64,000 nucleotides of DNA from contig NZ_CAUZLM010000002.1 in assembly GCF_963580165.1 (NCBI RefSeq), positions 124,001 through 188,000 of the forward strand. The letters are read 5' to 3'. The first letter of the stretch is position 1; each line of letters opens with the position of its first letter. This stretch comes from Fructobacillus evanidus (GTDB lineage Bacteria; Bacillota; Bacilli; Lactobacillales; Lactobacillaceae). Under the pieces are notes generated by a model. The model was not told the origin of the DNA. It did not search any database and was given only the letters and a program-made list of their open reading frames with translations. A program made the translations under genes and the position numbers. Positions 26,992 through 35,359 of this stretch are shown one piece after another.

Positions 26992-27483
26992 ATGGCGGAA
27001 GAAAAGAAATTCCCAATGACGGCTGCAGGCCGTGACAAATTGCAAGCGGAGCTTGATGACTTAATTACCAAGCAACGTCCAGAGATTACTAACCGCATTC
27101 AAATCGCACGTTCATACGGGGATTTGTCTGAAAACTCTGAATACCAATCAGCAAAGGACGAGCAGGCCTTTGTTGAAGGACGGATTGTTACCGTTCGCAA
27201 GATGATTGAAAACGCTGAAATTATTTCAGCTGACAACTCTGACAGCGACGAAGTGACATTGGGTAAGGAAGTAACCTTTAAGGAACTTCCCGATGAAGAT
27301 CCCGAAACCTATACCATCGTTGGTTCCGTTGAAGCGGACCCAATGGCGGGTAAGATTTCAAACGAATCACCTATGGCTGCTGCCTTGCTTGGCAAGCATA
27401 AGGGTGACACTGTTAAAGTGCCATTGCCTAACAATGTTGAAATTCAGGTTGAAATTTTGTCTGTTAAGGCAAAGCAAGACTAA
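26992..27483 (+). CDS. greA: Transcription elongation factor GreA
   Basis: The protein has 163 residues. The N-terminal coiled coil contains FPMTAAGRDKLQAELDDL and the catalytic-tip region SYGDLSENSEYQSAKDEQ, where the acidic pair inserts into the RNA polymerase secondary channel to stimulate transcript cleavage. The C-terminal FKBP-like domain has SNESPMAAALLGKHKGD. The ATG at 26992 is preceded by AAAGGAAGAGA; an upstream in-frame GTG lacks support. Confidence 0.96.
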   Translation: MAEEKKFPMTAAGRDKLQAELDDLITKQRPEITNRIQIARSYGDLSENSEYQSAKDEQAFVEGRIVTVRKMIENAEIISADNSDSDEVTLGKEVTFKELPDEDPETYTIVGSVEADPMAGKISNESPMAAALLGKHKGDTVKVPLPNNVEIQVEILSVKAKQD

Positions 27484-27488
27484 GCAAG

Positions 27489-27521
27489 AAAACCACTCAA
27501 TTCAGTTTGAGTGGTTTTTTT
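27489..27521 (+). terminator. Terminator after greA
   Basis: AAAACCACTCAA pairs with TTGAGTGGTTTT, followed by T residues. Confidence 0.92.
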
Positions 27522-27548
27522 CTGACGTTAAGATAAAATTAGCAAAGT

Positions 27549-27587
27549 AAAAGGCGGGTCCTTCCAAATGGAAGTGCCCGCCTTTTT
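27549..27587. terminator. Terminator of the GlcU-type gene
   Basis: AAAAGGCGGG (27549-27558) and CCCGCCTTTTT (27577-27587) flank an inner CTTCC/GGAAG stem. The stem is symmetric but is best placed to end the minus-strand transcript. Confidence 0.88.
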
Positions 27588-27624
27588 GATTTATATTATG
27601 TTACTTATATGATGAGTTAATAAA

Positions 27625-28569
27625 TTATGCGAAGGAATGGATGTTACCAATCAAGATGGCACCAACCAAAACCAAGAGAGTTCCGGCAATGATAAACTTC
27701 ATTTGAGTAGAAGTCTTCTTTTCATGCAAGATGTAGATACCACCAAAGGTACCAACAACGATACTCAACTGTGACAAAGCAGTGGCAATTGTTTGACCAA
27801 CAGCTGGGTTAGCAGATGAAATGAACATGAAAATGTTTCCAACGGCCCAAACCAAACCAGTTACCAAGTTCTTCCAAGTTGGCTTTGAGAACATTTGCTT
27901 TCCTTCGCGGAAGACGAAGAGCACGATAATCAATGAACCAATTACCTGACCGATGGCCTGAGGACCAACGATAGCCGTCATATAGTTCAAACCATGGCCA
28001 GCAGACTTGATGTTATCTGAAATGTAACCAATCTTTGACAAGAAGTTAGGCAAAACGAAGTAGAGCATGAAGCCTGCAGTTGACATTACCAAGTAGAAAA
28101 TTCCCTTAGCATCAATCTTTGAAGGCGTTGCTGCTGTTTTATCTGGCTTTGAGATAAAGGTTGCACCAGTCACAACCAAAGCGATTGAGATAACCCCAAC
28201 AATCCACATAGCTGCGTTCTTCCATTCTCCCAAGAGAGTGGCAGCCAACAAGGCATTCATGATGATTTGGCCGGCAGTTGACAAAGGCATTCCCAATGAA
28301 ACACCCATTTCCTTGAAGAGCAAGAACTGGAAAACCATTCCAAGAGCCCAAACCAATCCTGACAGGATACCAACAACCCAGATTTCAGAACCAAGGTAGA
28401 AGCCATTTGGTATGACGAAACCAAAGAGTGTGACCATTCCGAAAATCAATGCTCCGATTGACATTCCGAAAGTTTGTTGTGAGGCAGATCCGCCCATTTT
28501 TGTTGATACGAGCCCGACTGAACCCCAGAACAAGGCTGGGAGCAAGGCAATTAAAATCGCAAAGTTCAT
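27625..28569 (-). CDS. GRP-family sugar uptake protein (GlcU/RbsU-type)
   Basis: The protein has 314 residues with ten predicted membrane helices. It begins MNFAILIALLPALFWGSVG, and GMPLSTAGQIIMNALLAATLLGEW near residue 95 matches the glucose/ribose porter family of the drug/metabolite superfamily. Members import glucose or ribose by proton symport; the sugar is not decidable here. A perfect CRE sits between the -35 and -10 of its promoter, so CcpA-mediated catabolite repression is likely. That favours a secondary sugar over glucose, an inference only. Confidence 0.87.
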   Translation of the reverse strand: MNFAILIALLPALFWGSVGLVSTKMGGSASQQTFGMSIGALIFGMVTLFGFVIPNGFYLGSEIWVVGILSGLVWALGMVFQFLLFKEMGVSLGMPLSTAGQIIMNALLAATLLGEWKNAAMWIVGVISIALVVTGATFISKPDKTAATPSKIDAKGIFYLVMSTAGFMLYFVLPNFLSKIGYISDNIKSAGHGLNYMTAIVGPQAIGQVIGSLIIVLFVFREGKQMFSKPTWKNLVTGLVWAVGNIFMFISSANPAVGQTIATALSQLSIVVGTFGGIYILHEKKTSTQMKFIIAGTLLVLVGAILIGNIHSFA

Positions 28570-28605
28570 AATGTTTAAGTTCCTTTCACTTATCTTACAA
28601 GCTAT

Positions 28606-28634
28606 ATTCTACACGAATGTAAACGGTTACACAA
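28606..28634 (-). promoter_or_regulatory. Promoter with embedded CRE (CcpA site)
   Basis: On the minus strand TTGTGT (28634-28629) and TAGAAT (28611-28606) are 17 bp apart. The 14-bp TGTAACCGTTTACA at 28631-28618 is a near-perfect palindrome matching the CRE consensus and fills the spacer, a position at which CcpA blocks RNA polymerase. Confidence 0.8.
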
Positions 28635-28667
28635 CATTTTTTACAAAAAAATTTCATGAAATAATAA

Positions 28668-28691
28668 AAAGCCTGACAAAGCAGGCTTTCA
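28668..28691 (-). terminator. Terminator after the MltG/GH73 gene
   Basis: On the minus strand AAAGCCTG and CAGGCTTT enclose CTTTGT and are followed by TTATTATTTC. Confidence 0.82.
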
Positions 28692-28695
28692 AAGG

Positions 28696-29913
28696 TTAAT
28701 TTTTATCGTATTGAGCTAAGTTCCAGTTTTCAATAATCTGGATAATCAGCTTTGGATAGCTAGGATCTGTGGCATAGCCGTCAGTTGACAATGCTTGAGC
28801 AGCGTCCTTGTAATTTTTGGCCGCCAAAACATCAGCAAACTGATTGGCATTCCAAGTATTACCATTGGCAATCGTCTTAGCGTGGGCCTTCATGGAATCT
28901 TGATAAGAATCGTAAACTGCAAAACGAGCATTCTTCGTCACTGTTTGACCGTTTTCGACCTCTTGGGTCTGCAGAACAACTGATTTACCAGCCGTTGTAT
29001 CATCCGTCTTCACACCGTAATAGTTATTGTACTTCGTCGACAATGCAGAATCGTCCCAATTTGATTCGTGGATAGCCTGCGCAATTGAAATTGACGCCAA
29101 GATACCATACTGAGATTGAAGACTCTGGCTGTATGGTGCGATTTTCTTAATAAAGGCTAAGCGGCGGTCGAATTCTTTTTTACCACCATTCTCGGCTAGC
29201 AAAATGGCAGTCGATGCCGGAATTTTATTAGCTTTTAATTGCGCATAATAAGGCTTTAAAGTCTTATTTGTCTGCTTCAACATGGTCATCACCAAATCCT
29301 TGGCTGATTTTTCCTTCTTGAAGCGGTAGATTCCTGGATAAACAAAGTCATACAAATTTTGATCACTCTTAGCATTTAAGAACAACTGTGGATATTCTTT
29401 CTTAGCTTGAGCAATTAAATCGCTATCGCTATAAGCAGCTAACAAATCAGATTTTGACACATCAGCAGCATCGGCAATCGTTTGCGCCGTTTGGTCAGCA
29501 GTCTTCGTGTTGGAAATAAAGGTATAACCAGAAGACAAAACCGGTTCAGCCCCTGCTCCCTCTGTTAATTCTTGGTAAATCTCAGCAATATCTTGAACCT
29601 GTGACAACGGATAAGTGCCACCCGCAATATCTTTAGCCCCATACTTATTTGCATAACTAACAAAGTAGTGACTGTTGCGGATAATTCCCTCTTTTTGCAA
29701 CTGCTCACCGATTTCCTTAACACTCGCCTTGTCCTTGACCGTCACCATCGTGACTGCGGTGTCATTTGGATTCTTTGCCTGATATCCCTGGCGATTGAAC
29801 CAGAAGGCCCCACCAACTGCTAATAGCAAAACGAATAGGATCATGATAATTCGGAACCGCCAACTATGTTTTTTACGTTTCTTTGACGATTGCCGACGTT
29901 TTTCAAATTCCAT
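28696..29913 (-). CDS. MltG-like / GH73 glucosaminidase hybrid, membrane-anchored
   Basis: The protein has 405 residues. A basic N-terminus and one membrane helix (FRIIMILFVLLLAVGGAFWF, about 20-40) precede a YceG/MltG-like region: VTVKDKASVKEIGEQLQKEGII, GGTYPLS and DFVYPGIYRFKKEKSAKDL (about 55-235). At ILLAENGGKK a glutamate falls where MltG has its catalytic EKEA. The canonical C-terminal MltG domain is absent. Instead the last ~140 residues hold a GH73-type N-acetylglucosaminidase core with IAQAIHESNWDDSALS and YNNYYGVK. It probably cuts glycan strands outside the membrane. The ATG at 29913 is preferred over an upstream TTG. Confidence 0.78.
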   Translation of the reverse strand: MEFEKRRQSSKKRKKHSWRFRIIMILFVLLLAVGGAFWFNRQGYQAKNPNDTAVTMVTVKDKASVKEIGEQLQKEGIIRNSHYFVSYANKYGAKDIAGGTYPLSQVQDIAEIYQELTEGAGAEPVLSSGYTFISNTKTADQTAQTIADAADVSKSDLLAAYSDSDLIAQAKKEYPQLFLNAKSDQNLYDFVYPGIYRFKKEKSAKDLVMTMLKQTNKTLKPYYAQLKANKIPASTAILLAENGGKKEFDRRLAFIKKIAPYSQSLQSQYGILASISIAQAIHESNWDDSALSTKYNNYYGVKTDDTTAGKSVVLQTQEVENGQTVTKNARFAVYDSYQDSMKAHAKTIANGNTWNANQFADVLAAKNYKDAAQALSTDGYATDPSYPKLIIQIIENWNLAQYDKN

Positions 29914-30020
29914 CAGTAATGTTTCCAATCTTCAATCTTATTTCGTCCGGTTGACTCAACTTACACAGGAGTCTGACCAGCAACTCCTAGTATACTCCCC
30001 TTTTTAGGGAAATATAATTA

Positions 30021-30067
30021 AAAAAACATAACGAGAGTAGGCGTAACCTGTCCTCATTATGTTTTTC
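30021..30067 (-). terminator. Terminator after ackA
   Basis: On the minus strand AAAACATAA and TTATGTTTT flank a long loop and are followed by TTT and an A/T-rich tail. Confidence 0.82.
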
Positions 30068-30088
30068 CTTAATTAAGTAAGAATAAAA

Positions 30089-31321
30089 TTAAGCCATCAA
30101 TTCTTGCACATCACGAGCAATCATCAATTCTTCATCAGTTGGTACGACCAAAGTCTTAATCTTTGCATCGGCAGCTGAAACATCTGCTTCTTCACGACAA
30201 CCAGTGTTCTTATCCTTATCAATTTCGATACCAAAGTAACCCAGACGGTCAACGACTTCTTCTCGAACCCAATCAGCGTTTTCACCAATTCCAGCAGTGA
30301 AGACCAATGCATCAGCTCCACCCATTTCAGCAATGTACTGACCGATATAGCGAACAACACGATCAACAAAAATCTTAATGGCCAAGTCAGCCTGTTCGTT
30401 GTCCTTACGGGCAGCCAAGAGGTCACGCATATCACTTGAGACCTGTGAAATTCCCTGCAATCCTGATTTCTTGTTCAAGATTGTCAACATTTCTTCATTT
30501 GACAGGTTTTCCTTGGTTTGGATAAAGTTCACTAATGACGCATCCACATCCCCTGAACGAGTTGCCATTGTCACACCGGCTAATGGAGTGAAGCCCATTG
30601 ATGTATCAAATGACTTGCCACCCTTAACGGCCGTAATTGAGGCACCGGCACCAAGGTGCAAGGTAATCAATTTCAAGTCCTTCAAGTCCTTACCTAAGAT
30701 GTCAGCAGCGCGGCCAGCAACATAGCGGTGTGAAGTTCCGTGAGCGCCATACTTACGTGCGCCATACTTTTCATAGTATTCATAAGGCAATGAGTAAAGG
30801 TAGTTCACCTTTGGCATTGTCTGATGGAAAGAGGTATCAAAGACGGCAACAGAAGTTGCGTTTGGCAACAACTTTTGGAAGGCACGAATTCCCAATGCGT
30901 TGGCTGGGTTGTGCAATGGTGCATAATCAGCTAATTCATCAATCTTAGCCAAGACATCATCGTTCACCAAAACAGACTTATCAAAGTATTCACCACCAGC
31001 AACAACGCGATGGCCAACCCCAACGATTTCGCTAAAGTCTTGGATAATATCCAATTCTGACAATTTTTCAAGCATCAAGTTAATGGCAACTTGGTGGTCC
31101 TTGATAGCGGTAACAGTCTTAAACTTAGCCTTGTCACCAGATACCTCAACGTCAGCATTTTTGGCCGCTTGATCATTGGCCGCAAACTTGATCGTTACAA
31201 TGGCATCATCCATTCCGATTCGTTCAATTAACCCTTGGGCGATTACTTGCTCTTGTGGCATCTCTAAGAGCTGAAACTTCAATGAAGAACTACCGGCATT
31301 CACTGCCATAATCTTTGCCAT
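30089..31321 (-). CDS. ackA: Acetate kinase
   Basis: The protein has 410 residues. Signatures of the acetokinase family are AVNAGSSSLKFQLLEM at the N-terminus, GHRVVAGGEYF near 104, FDTSFHQTMP near 161, HLGAGASITAVKGGKSFDTSMGF near 222 and FTAGIGENADWVREEV near 339. It makes ATP and acetate from acetyl phosphate, the energy-yielding end step of the phosphoketolase route when external electron acceptors are present. The upstream neighbour is a YtxK-like methyltransferase, an arrangement common in Bacilli. Confidence 0.97.
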   Translation of the reverse strand: MAKIMAVNAGSSSLKFQLLEMPQEQVIAQGLIERIGMDDAIVTIKFAANDQAAKNADVEVSGDKAKFKTVTAIKDHQVAINLMLEKLSELDIIQDFSEIVGVGHRVVAGGEYFDKSVLVNDDVLAKIDELADYAPLHNPANALGIRAFQKLLPNATSVAVFDTSFHQTMPKVNYLYSLPYEYYEKYGARKYGAHGTSHRYVAGRAADILGKDLKDLKLITLHLGAGASITAVKGGKSFDTSMGFTPLAGVTMATRSGDVDASLVNFIQTKENLSNEEMLTILNKKSGLQGISQVSSDMRDLLAARKDNEQADLAIKIFVDRVVRYIGQYIAEMGGADALVFTAGIGENADWVREEVVDRLGYFGIEIDKDKNTGCREEADVSAADAKIKTLVVPTDEELMIARDVQELMA

Positions 31322-31363
31322 GAAAAAAATCCACCTATCTTTGTTTTTTAATTCATTTCTAAC

Positions 31364-32368
31364 TTACTTTAGTTTACCCCAGGCTTGAATATCTTGCAAA
31401 AATTCTTGCAAAGCCTTTTGGTCCTTAACGGAAGGATACTGTCCCATCAAAACTTCTTGCTTTGGCAGCGCATCTTTCTTCCGCAAAACCAAGAATGCTT
31501 TCGCTTGTTCTTGATTTTGGAAATACTCAGCCGGCAGTGACAAGAATGCCTTTAACTGGGCTTTTTGTGAGAACAATTTCAGGATGGACTCATATCGTGG
31601 TCCTGTTAATAAATCACTTGGCACAATGAGGTAAATCCAACCATCATCCTTCACCAAATCCAATGACTTTTCAATCATCAGGTAGTGAGCATAAGATTGG
31701 CCATCTTGTTCTGGAAAAGCCGTGACGAAGTTTTCCGGTGCCTTGCTGGGGTAGTAACCAATTGGTAAGTCGCCAACCACAATATCGGCCGGTGATTCCC
31801 CTTCTTCTGAAAGACCAATAACATCCCCAAAAAGAAGTGTTGGGTCTTGCTTGAGCGCGACCGCTAACTCACTAGCCAAGGATAACTGCCCCTCATCGTT
31901 ATCAATCCCCGTTAAGCGATGACCTTGAAGGTCATGGCGACTAAAGCTTTCCACAATTGTCCATAAGAGGTTACCAGTTCCAACGGCCATGTCAGTGATA
32001 CTCATTTGTTCACTAGGATTAGCTGTCTGGTAAATCAGCTCGCCCAAAAGATAACCAATACCATCTGGGGTTAACTGAAGGTTTGCTGGCACTTTATCCT
32101 CTCGGTCAGCTTTCAAAACCAAAAGTTGTAAGATATTGCGTTGGTCACTAAGAAGCAAGCTTGACCAGTCAATTTCCTCTAAGGACTGCAGTGCTTTTTT
32201 AGAGTCATCAGCTAACTGGTCATGGTCGGAGCTAAGAATTTCTTTTTTATTCAGCCTCTCCAAAGCCATGACAAGGGCTGCTCGATTGGTCATTTTTTCT
32301 TGATTCTTCACCGTCACCACGGCTTGATCAATTTTTTCAAAATATGCAGGAATTTGTCGATTTATCAT
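31364..32368 (-). CDS. Class I SAM-dependent methyltransferase (YtxK-like)
   Basis: The protein has 334 residues. A helical N-terminal part (1-100) is followed by an adenine-N6-methylase-like Rossmann core: MSITDMAVGTGNLLWTIVES near 122 (SAM site), LTGIDNDEGQLSLA near 148 and DIVVGDLPIGYYP near 195 in the place of NPPY. The family resembles HsdM but lacks a specificity partner, and the substrate is unknown. It lies between ackA and the comG operon, the conserved position for ytxK homologues; co-transcription with comG is possible. Confidence 0.85.
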   Translation of the reverse strand: MINRQIPAYFEKIDQAVVTVKNQEKMTNRAALVMALERLNKKEILSSDHDQLADDSKKALQSLEEIDWSSLLLSDQRNILQLLVLKADREDKVPANLQLTPDGIGYLLGELIYQTANPSEQMSITDMAVGTGNLLWTIVESFSRHDLQGHRLTGIDNDEGQLSLASELAVALKQDPTLLFGDVIGLSEEGESPADIVVGDLPIGYYPSKAPENFVTAFPEQDGQSYAHYLMIEKSLDLVKDDGWIYLIVPSDLLTGPRYESILKLFSQKAQLKAFLSLPAEYFQNQEQAKAFLVLRKKDALPKQEVLMGQYPSVKDQKALQEFLQDIQAWGKLK

Positions 32369-32405
32369 GGTCTTATTTTAGCCCTTTTTGCTGGTCTAGA
32401 CAAGG

Positions 32406-32726
32406 CTAAGGGGTTAAAAGTGGTCGCCAATAATCCTGATTTTTACTAATAATTTTAATCTGGCCTCTTCCCGGTTCAACTAACCAAGAATCACCCTGAA
32501 TTTGGCCAGCTTGTTGGTTATTTTGATGAAACAATCGTGACGCTTCAATTTGCCTTGTATCGATGGTCGTCGTTTCTAACAACAATAATTGACTATGCAT
32601 TTTTTCGTGAAAAATTTTCGTCTGCAAAAAGAACATCAAACCAATGAGAGTTAATGCCAAGATGGTCGGCAACAGCAAGTAGGCTGGCTGATGATTTTTG
32701 TATTGGTATAGCTGGTTGTTTGCCAT
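32406..32726 (-). CDS. comGG: ComGG-like minor pseudopilin
   Basis: The protein has 106 residues with one N-terminal hydrophobic helix (AYLLLPTILALTLIGLMFFL, about 15-34) after a short polar leader. It lacks a classical prepilin cleavage site, as ComGG proteins often do. Identity rests on position as the last gene of the comG operon, starting 3 nt after comGF, and on general size. It would be a minor component of the competence pseudopilus. Confidence 0.72.
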   Translation of the reverse strand: MANNQLYQYKNHQPAYLLLPTILALTLIGLMFFLQTKIFHEKMHSQLLLLETTTIDTRQIEASRLFHQNNQQAGQIQGDSWLVEPGRGQIKIISKNQDYWRPLLTP

Positions 32727-32729
32727 CTT

Positions 32730-33179
32730 TTACCCCTCTTCCACAACGACCTGTTTCGTCTTGGGTAAAAAAAGTGTACCACTCGCTTTCTCATGTCCAT
32801 GAGAAGAAACGGTCAAAAATTGATAGGTTCCCAAATTATCGACCAACAAATCATCAATCCCGTGTAGCAAGAGCACGCGACCATGATGAGTCCCATCCAA
32901 AACTAAGTCATGCTTAGCAACTTTCAACGTAACCGGATCGCCAATGGCCTTCTTCAGCTGAATTTCATGTGCTTGAACTTGATCAAGTTGATACCCTTGC
33001 CGACCTAGCTGCGTTAAAGCTGCCTGAAAATCAGTTTGCAAATCTTTTACCGTCCCTTTTTTACTTTGCGGCAAAATAATCATTAACGCTTCAAAGACCA
33101 TCGCTGCCACGACGAGGGCCATGATTGCTTCCACCATAGTAAACCCCCTCCGGCTACGTTTGCTTTGAATCGCCGTCAT
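32730..33179 (-). CDS. comGF: ComGF-like minor pseudopilin
   Basis: The protein has 149 residues from the ATG at 33179. It has a type IV prepilin N-terminus, SKRSRRGFTMVEAIMALVVA, with G/F processing and Glu+5. The C-terminal half (HGRVLLLHGIDDLLVDNLGTYQF) is beta-rich like ComGF. The gene overlaps the end of comGE by 26 nt; the open frame upstream (13 codons) lies inside comGE. Confidence 0.82.
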   Translation of the reverse strand: MTAIQSKRSRRGFTMVEAIMALVVAAMVFEALMIILPQSKKGTVKDLQTDFQAALTQLGRQGYQLDQVQAHEIQLKKAIGDPVTLKVAKHDLVLDGTHHGRVLLLHGIDDLLVDNLGTYQFLTVSSHGHEKASGTLFLPKTKQVVVEEG

Positions 33180-33423
33180 GAGTGCCCTCTTCCTTTGGTT
33201 TTGGTGTTTGGTCCACAAAAGACTGCCATCTCTCTAAAGCCTTTCGTTTTTCCTGATTGGCCGCCTTATTCTGTAAAATCAGTTCTCGCTGCTTCTTTTG
33301 ATAATTGCGCAATGTTTCCAGTTCGAAAACGACAACACTAGTAATCAGTGTCAGCGCCATAATCCCCTCAACAAGGGCAAAGCCTGACGATTTTCTAGAC
33401 TTTCTCGAAACGATAGGTACCAC
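33154..33423 (-). CDS. comGE: ComGE-like minor pseudopilin (start uncertain)
   Basis: The protein has roughly 90 residues. The prepilin motif is RKSRKSSGFALVEGIMALTL, followed by a helical, Lys/Gln-rich C-terminal part. No ATG lies near the expected leader. GTG (33423) or TTG (33429) within the end of comGD are the nearest start codons, while an in-frame ATG at 33498 would add 25-30 residues. A GGAGG at about 33426-33422 sits next to these starts, so initiation may be atypical. Confidence 0.68.
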   Translation of the reverse strand: MVPIVSRKSRKSSGFALVEGIMALTLITSVVVFELETLRNYQKKQRELILQNKAANQEKRKALERWQSFVDQTPKPKEEGTHDGDSKQT

Positions 33424-33793
33424 CTCCAAATTGGAAAATAAGACGCCAGGTACCCTGACCCTGGTGCCAGGTAATATGACCGGGGGCCACGTAGCCACTT
33501 GGCTTGATCACAACTTTTGTTGCCCGCTCAACTTTGCTTTTTACTGGGTAAGAAAGCACTGCTTGACCAATCACCAACTGGTTTGATTGAAAATCAAGAA
33601 TACTTTCAACTCCTTTTGCTTGTGCTAATAGGCGGGCTCGCTGAAAATGGGCAGCAAATTGCTGTTGAAAATCTGCAAAACTCTGCTGATTTTGCTTCGG
33701 TCGTAAGGCGAGTCCAAGTCCGAGCAAGAGTGCTACTAGGCTCAAGACAATCACGGATTCCACCAAGGTAAAGGATTTAAATTTTAGCTTCAT
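33395..33793 (-). CDS. comGD: ComGD-like pseudopilin
   Basis: The protein has 132 residues from the ATG at 33793. The N-terminus KLKFKSFTLVESVIVLSLVA carries a prepilin signal in which serine precedes the F/T/L junction instead of the usual glycine. The soluble part is beta-rich and ends FQFGGGTYRFEKV. It overlaps comGC by 17 nt. The minor pseudopilin probably helps prime assembly of the competence pilus. Confidence 0.8.
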   Translation of the reverse strand: MKLKFKSFTLVESVIVLSLVALLLGLGLALRPKQNQQSFADFQQQFAAHFQRARLLAQAKGVESILDFQSNQLVIGQAVLSYPVKSKVERATKVVIKPSGYVAPGHITWHQGQGTWRLIFQFGGGTYRFEKV

Positions 33794-34325
33794 GGCCAGC
33801 AATCACAATTTTCAGTGCCTTTACCTTTTCAAGCTGTTCCTTGGTCAGATAATTTTCCTTTGCTAAATCATCCATTGTCACCTGTTTCTTTTCCGGGTGG
33901 TCATTCACGTACAAATCAACCTGTGTCTGTACGGTGGCGACCATTGCCTTTGCATGGGTTTGCTGCGCCTTATCTCGTTGTTGCGTTAAGTTCGGCAAAA
34001 TCAGTAACATCAACAGACCAATAATGAAGAGCACTACCGTCGCTTCAATCAATGTGAAACCGTTTTTCTTCGTCGCTATCCGCCGATTTTTCGCTCGGAC
34101 TGCTGCATAGCAAGCCTTTGATTGACAAATTTTACGATGTTCACGTTTAAGCCAAAAACGTTTGTGGGGTTGAAAAAAGGATCGCTGGTTGAATAAACCA
34201 ATCTGCATCGTCTGGTTCATCGGATGGGACTGATGGTGACAGTAATCCCGAGGCCTTCCCGACAAACGGGACCTTCCGCCTGCTCCAGTTTGTGTGTGCT
34301 TAACAAAATTGAATGTTTGAATCAT
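33777..34325 (-). CDS. comGC: ComGC major competence pseudopilin with long N-terminal pre-sequence
   Basis: The protein has 182 residues. The mature part is a normal ComGC: KKNG^FTLIEATVVLFIIGLLMLLI, then a helical body and EQLEKVKALKIVIAG. Cleavage would be after Gly89, so the pre-sequence is 89 residues instead of about 10-15. It is rich in Arg, His and Cys and resembles translated non-coding DNA. The start (34325) overlaps the comGB stop as ATGA and has AGGAGG 9 nt upstream. No ATG, GTG or TTG lies in frame close to the cleavage site, so the extension appears to be translated. Confidence 0.8.
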   Translation of the reverse strand: MIQTFNFVKHTQTGAGGRSRLSGRPRDYCHHQSHPMNQTMQIGLFNQRSFFQPHKRFWLKREHRKICQSKACYAAVRAKNRRIATKKNGFTLIEATVVLFIIGLLMLLILPNLTQQRDKAQQTHAKAMVATVQTQVDLYVNDHPEKKQVTMDDLAKENYLTKEQLEKVKALKIVIAGHEAKI

Positions 34326-35356
34326 ATCGACATTCCTCCTAAATTTTTATAGAGCGGTAATAGCATCGCAAGATATAACAAAACAATGGTCAGTCCAATC
34401 AGAGCAAAAAAGAGTGGTTGGATTAGACCCAATAGTCGGCTAACTTGGCGGTCAAACCGTTGAAATTCGCTTTTGGCATAGTAAGTCAAGTAGGTACCGA
34501 GTACCGGACCAGTAAAGCCCCTATCTAAGTAAGTTGCTAGCGGCTTTTTCAAATAAGACTGATTGCCAATCCAGTTTTGCAGAGTCTGACCGTTTTGCAC
34601 GGCGTCTTGGGCTCGTTTGGCAATTGCCACAACCAAACCGTTTTTCTTAGCGGATAAGGCCGCAAAACGGTCAATCACATTCGGTAATGTGTGCCCTGCT
34701 AACAGCAAAATCCCCAGATGTTCCGCTAACAGATAAGTTAAGAGCGTCTGCATCAGCGATCCCAAAAAGGGCACTCGAGTGGCAACTTGAATTCGTTGTA
34801 GTGGTGCTAAACGCCTCAGTAAGAAAATCAGAACAACAATCATGACTAAGGCAAAGCCAAAGAGAAAAGCTAAGCCATGTAAATAAAAGAGAGCAGGATT
34901 TTCTCCCGTGCCTTGGCCTCCCTTTTGTCCGGCCGACAAAGCATGAAAAATCGGATAAAGATAGGTCTCCATCCCCACCACCAAGGATAATAAAAAGACC
35001 AATAAAATCACTGGATAAGTTAAAATCTGACGGAGCTTCTGTTTGTAGCGCAACACTTGGTCAAAGTTACTAGCCAATGCGGTCAGCGTTTGGTCGAAAT
35101 TACCATGTGACTGTCCCAAATCAAGATAAATTCCAACTGAAGGACTTAACACCTTCCCCAAACTAGCAGCTAGTGGTTGACCATGCTCCAGCTGGCCACG
35201 AATGGTCTGTAACCTTTCTTGCCAGCTTGGATGGGCACTTGCTAAAACATCGAGGCTCAATGATAAGGCATAACCAGATGCCGTTAACTCACCAAGCTCA
35301 GCTAAAAAAAGAACCTGGTCACTTTCAGAAAAGCGAATTTTTCGTTTCGGATGCAT
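34322..35356 (-). CDS. comGB: ComGB, type II secretion/pilus assembly membrane protein
   Basis: The protein has 344 residues and is a GspF/PilC-family membrane platform protein. Two related halves each carry the T2SSF pattern, with LGELTASGYALSLSLDVLA near residue 17 and the second near 235. Membrane helices lie at about 120-140, 160-190 and 310-335 (FFALIGLTIVLLYLAMLLPL). It anchors the ComGA ATPase and organises pseudopilus assembly for DNA uptake. It starts 3 nt after comGA and is coupled to comGC by ATGA. Confidence 0.92.
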   Translation of the reverse strand: MHPKRKIRFSESDQVLFLAELGELTASGYALSLSLDVLASAHPSWQERLQTIRGQLEHGQPLAASLGKVLSPSVGIYLDLGQSHGNFDQTLTALASNFDQVLRYKQKLRQILTYPVILLVFLLSLVVGMETYLYPIFHALSAGQKGGQGTGENPALFYLHGLAFLFGFALVMIVVLIFLLRRLAPLQRIQVATRVPFLGSLMQTLLTYLLAEHLGILLLAGHTLPNVIDRFAALSAKKNGLVVAIAKRAQDAVQNGQTLQNWIGNQSYLKKPLATYLDRGFTGPVLGTYLTYYAKSEFQRFDRQVSRLLGLIQPLFFALIGLTIVLLYLAMLLPLYKNLGGMSI

Positions 35357-35359
35357 CGA

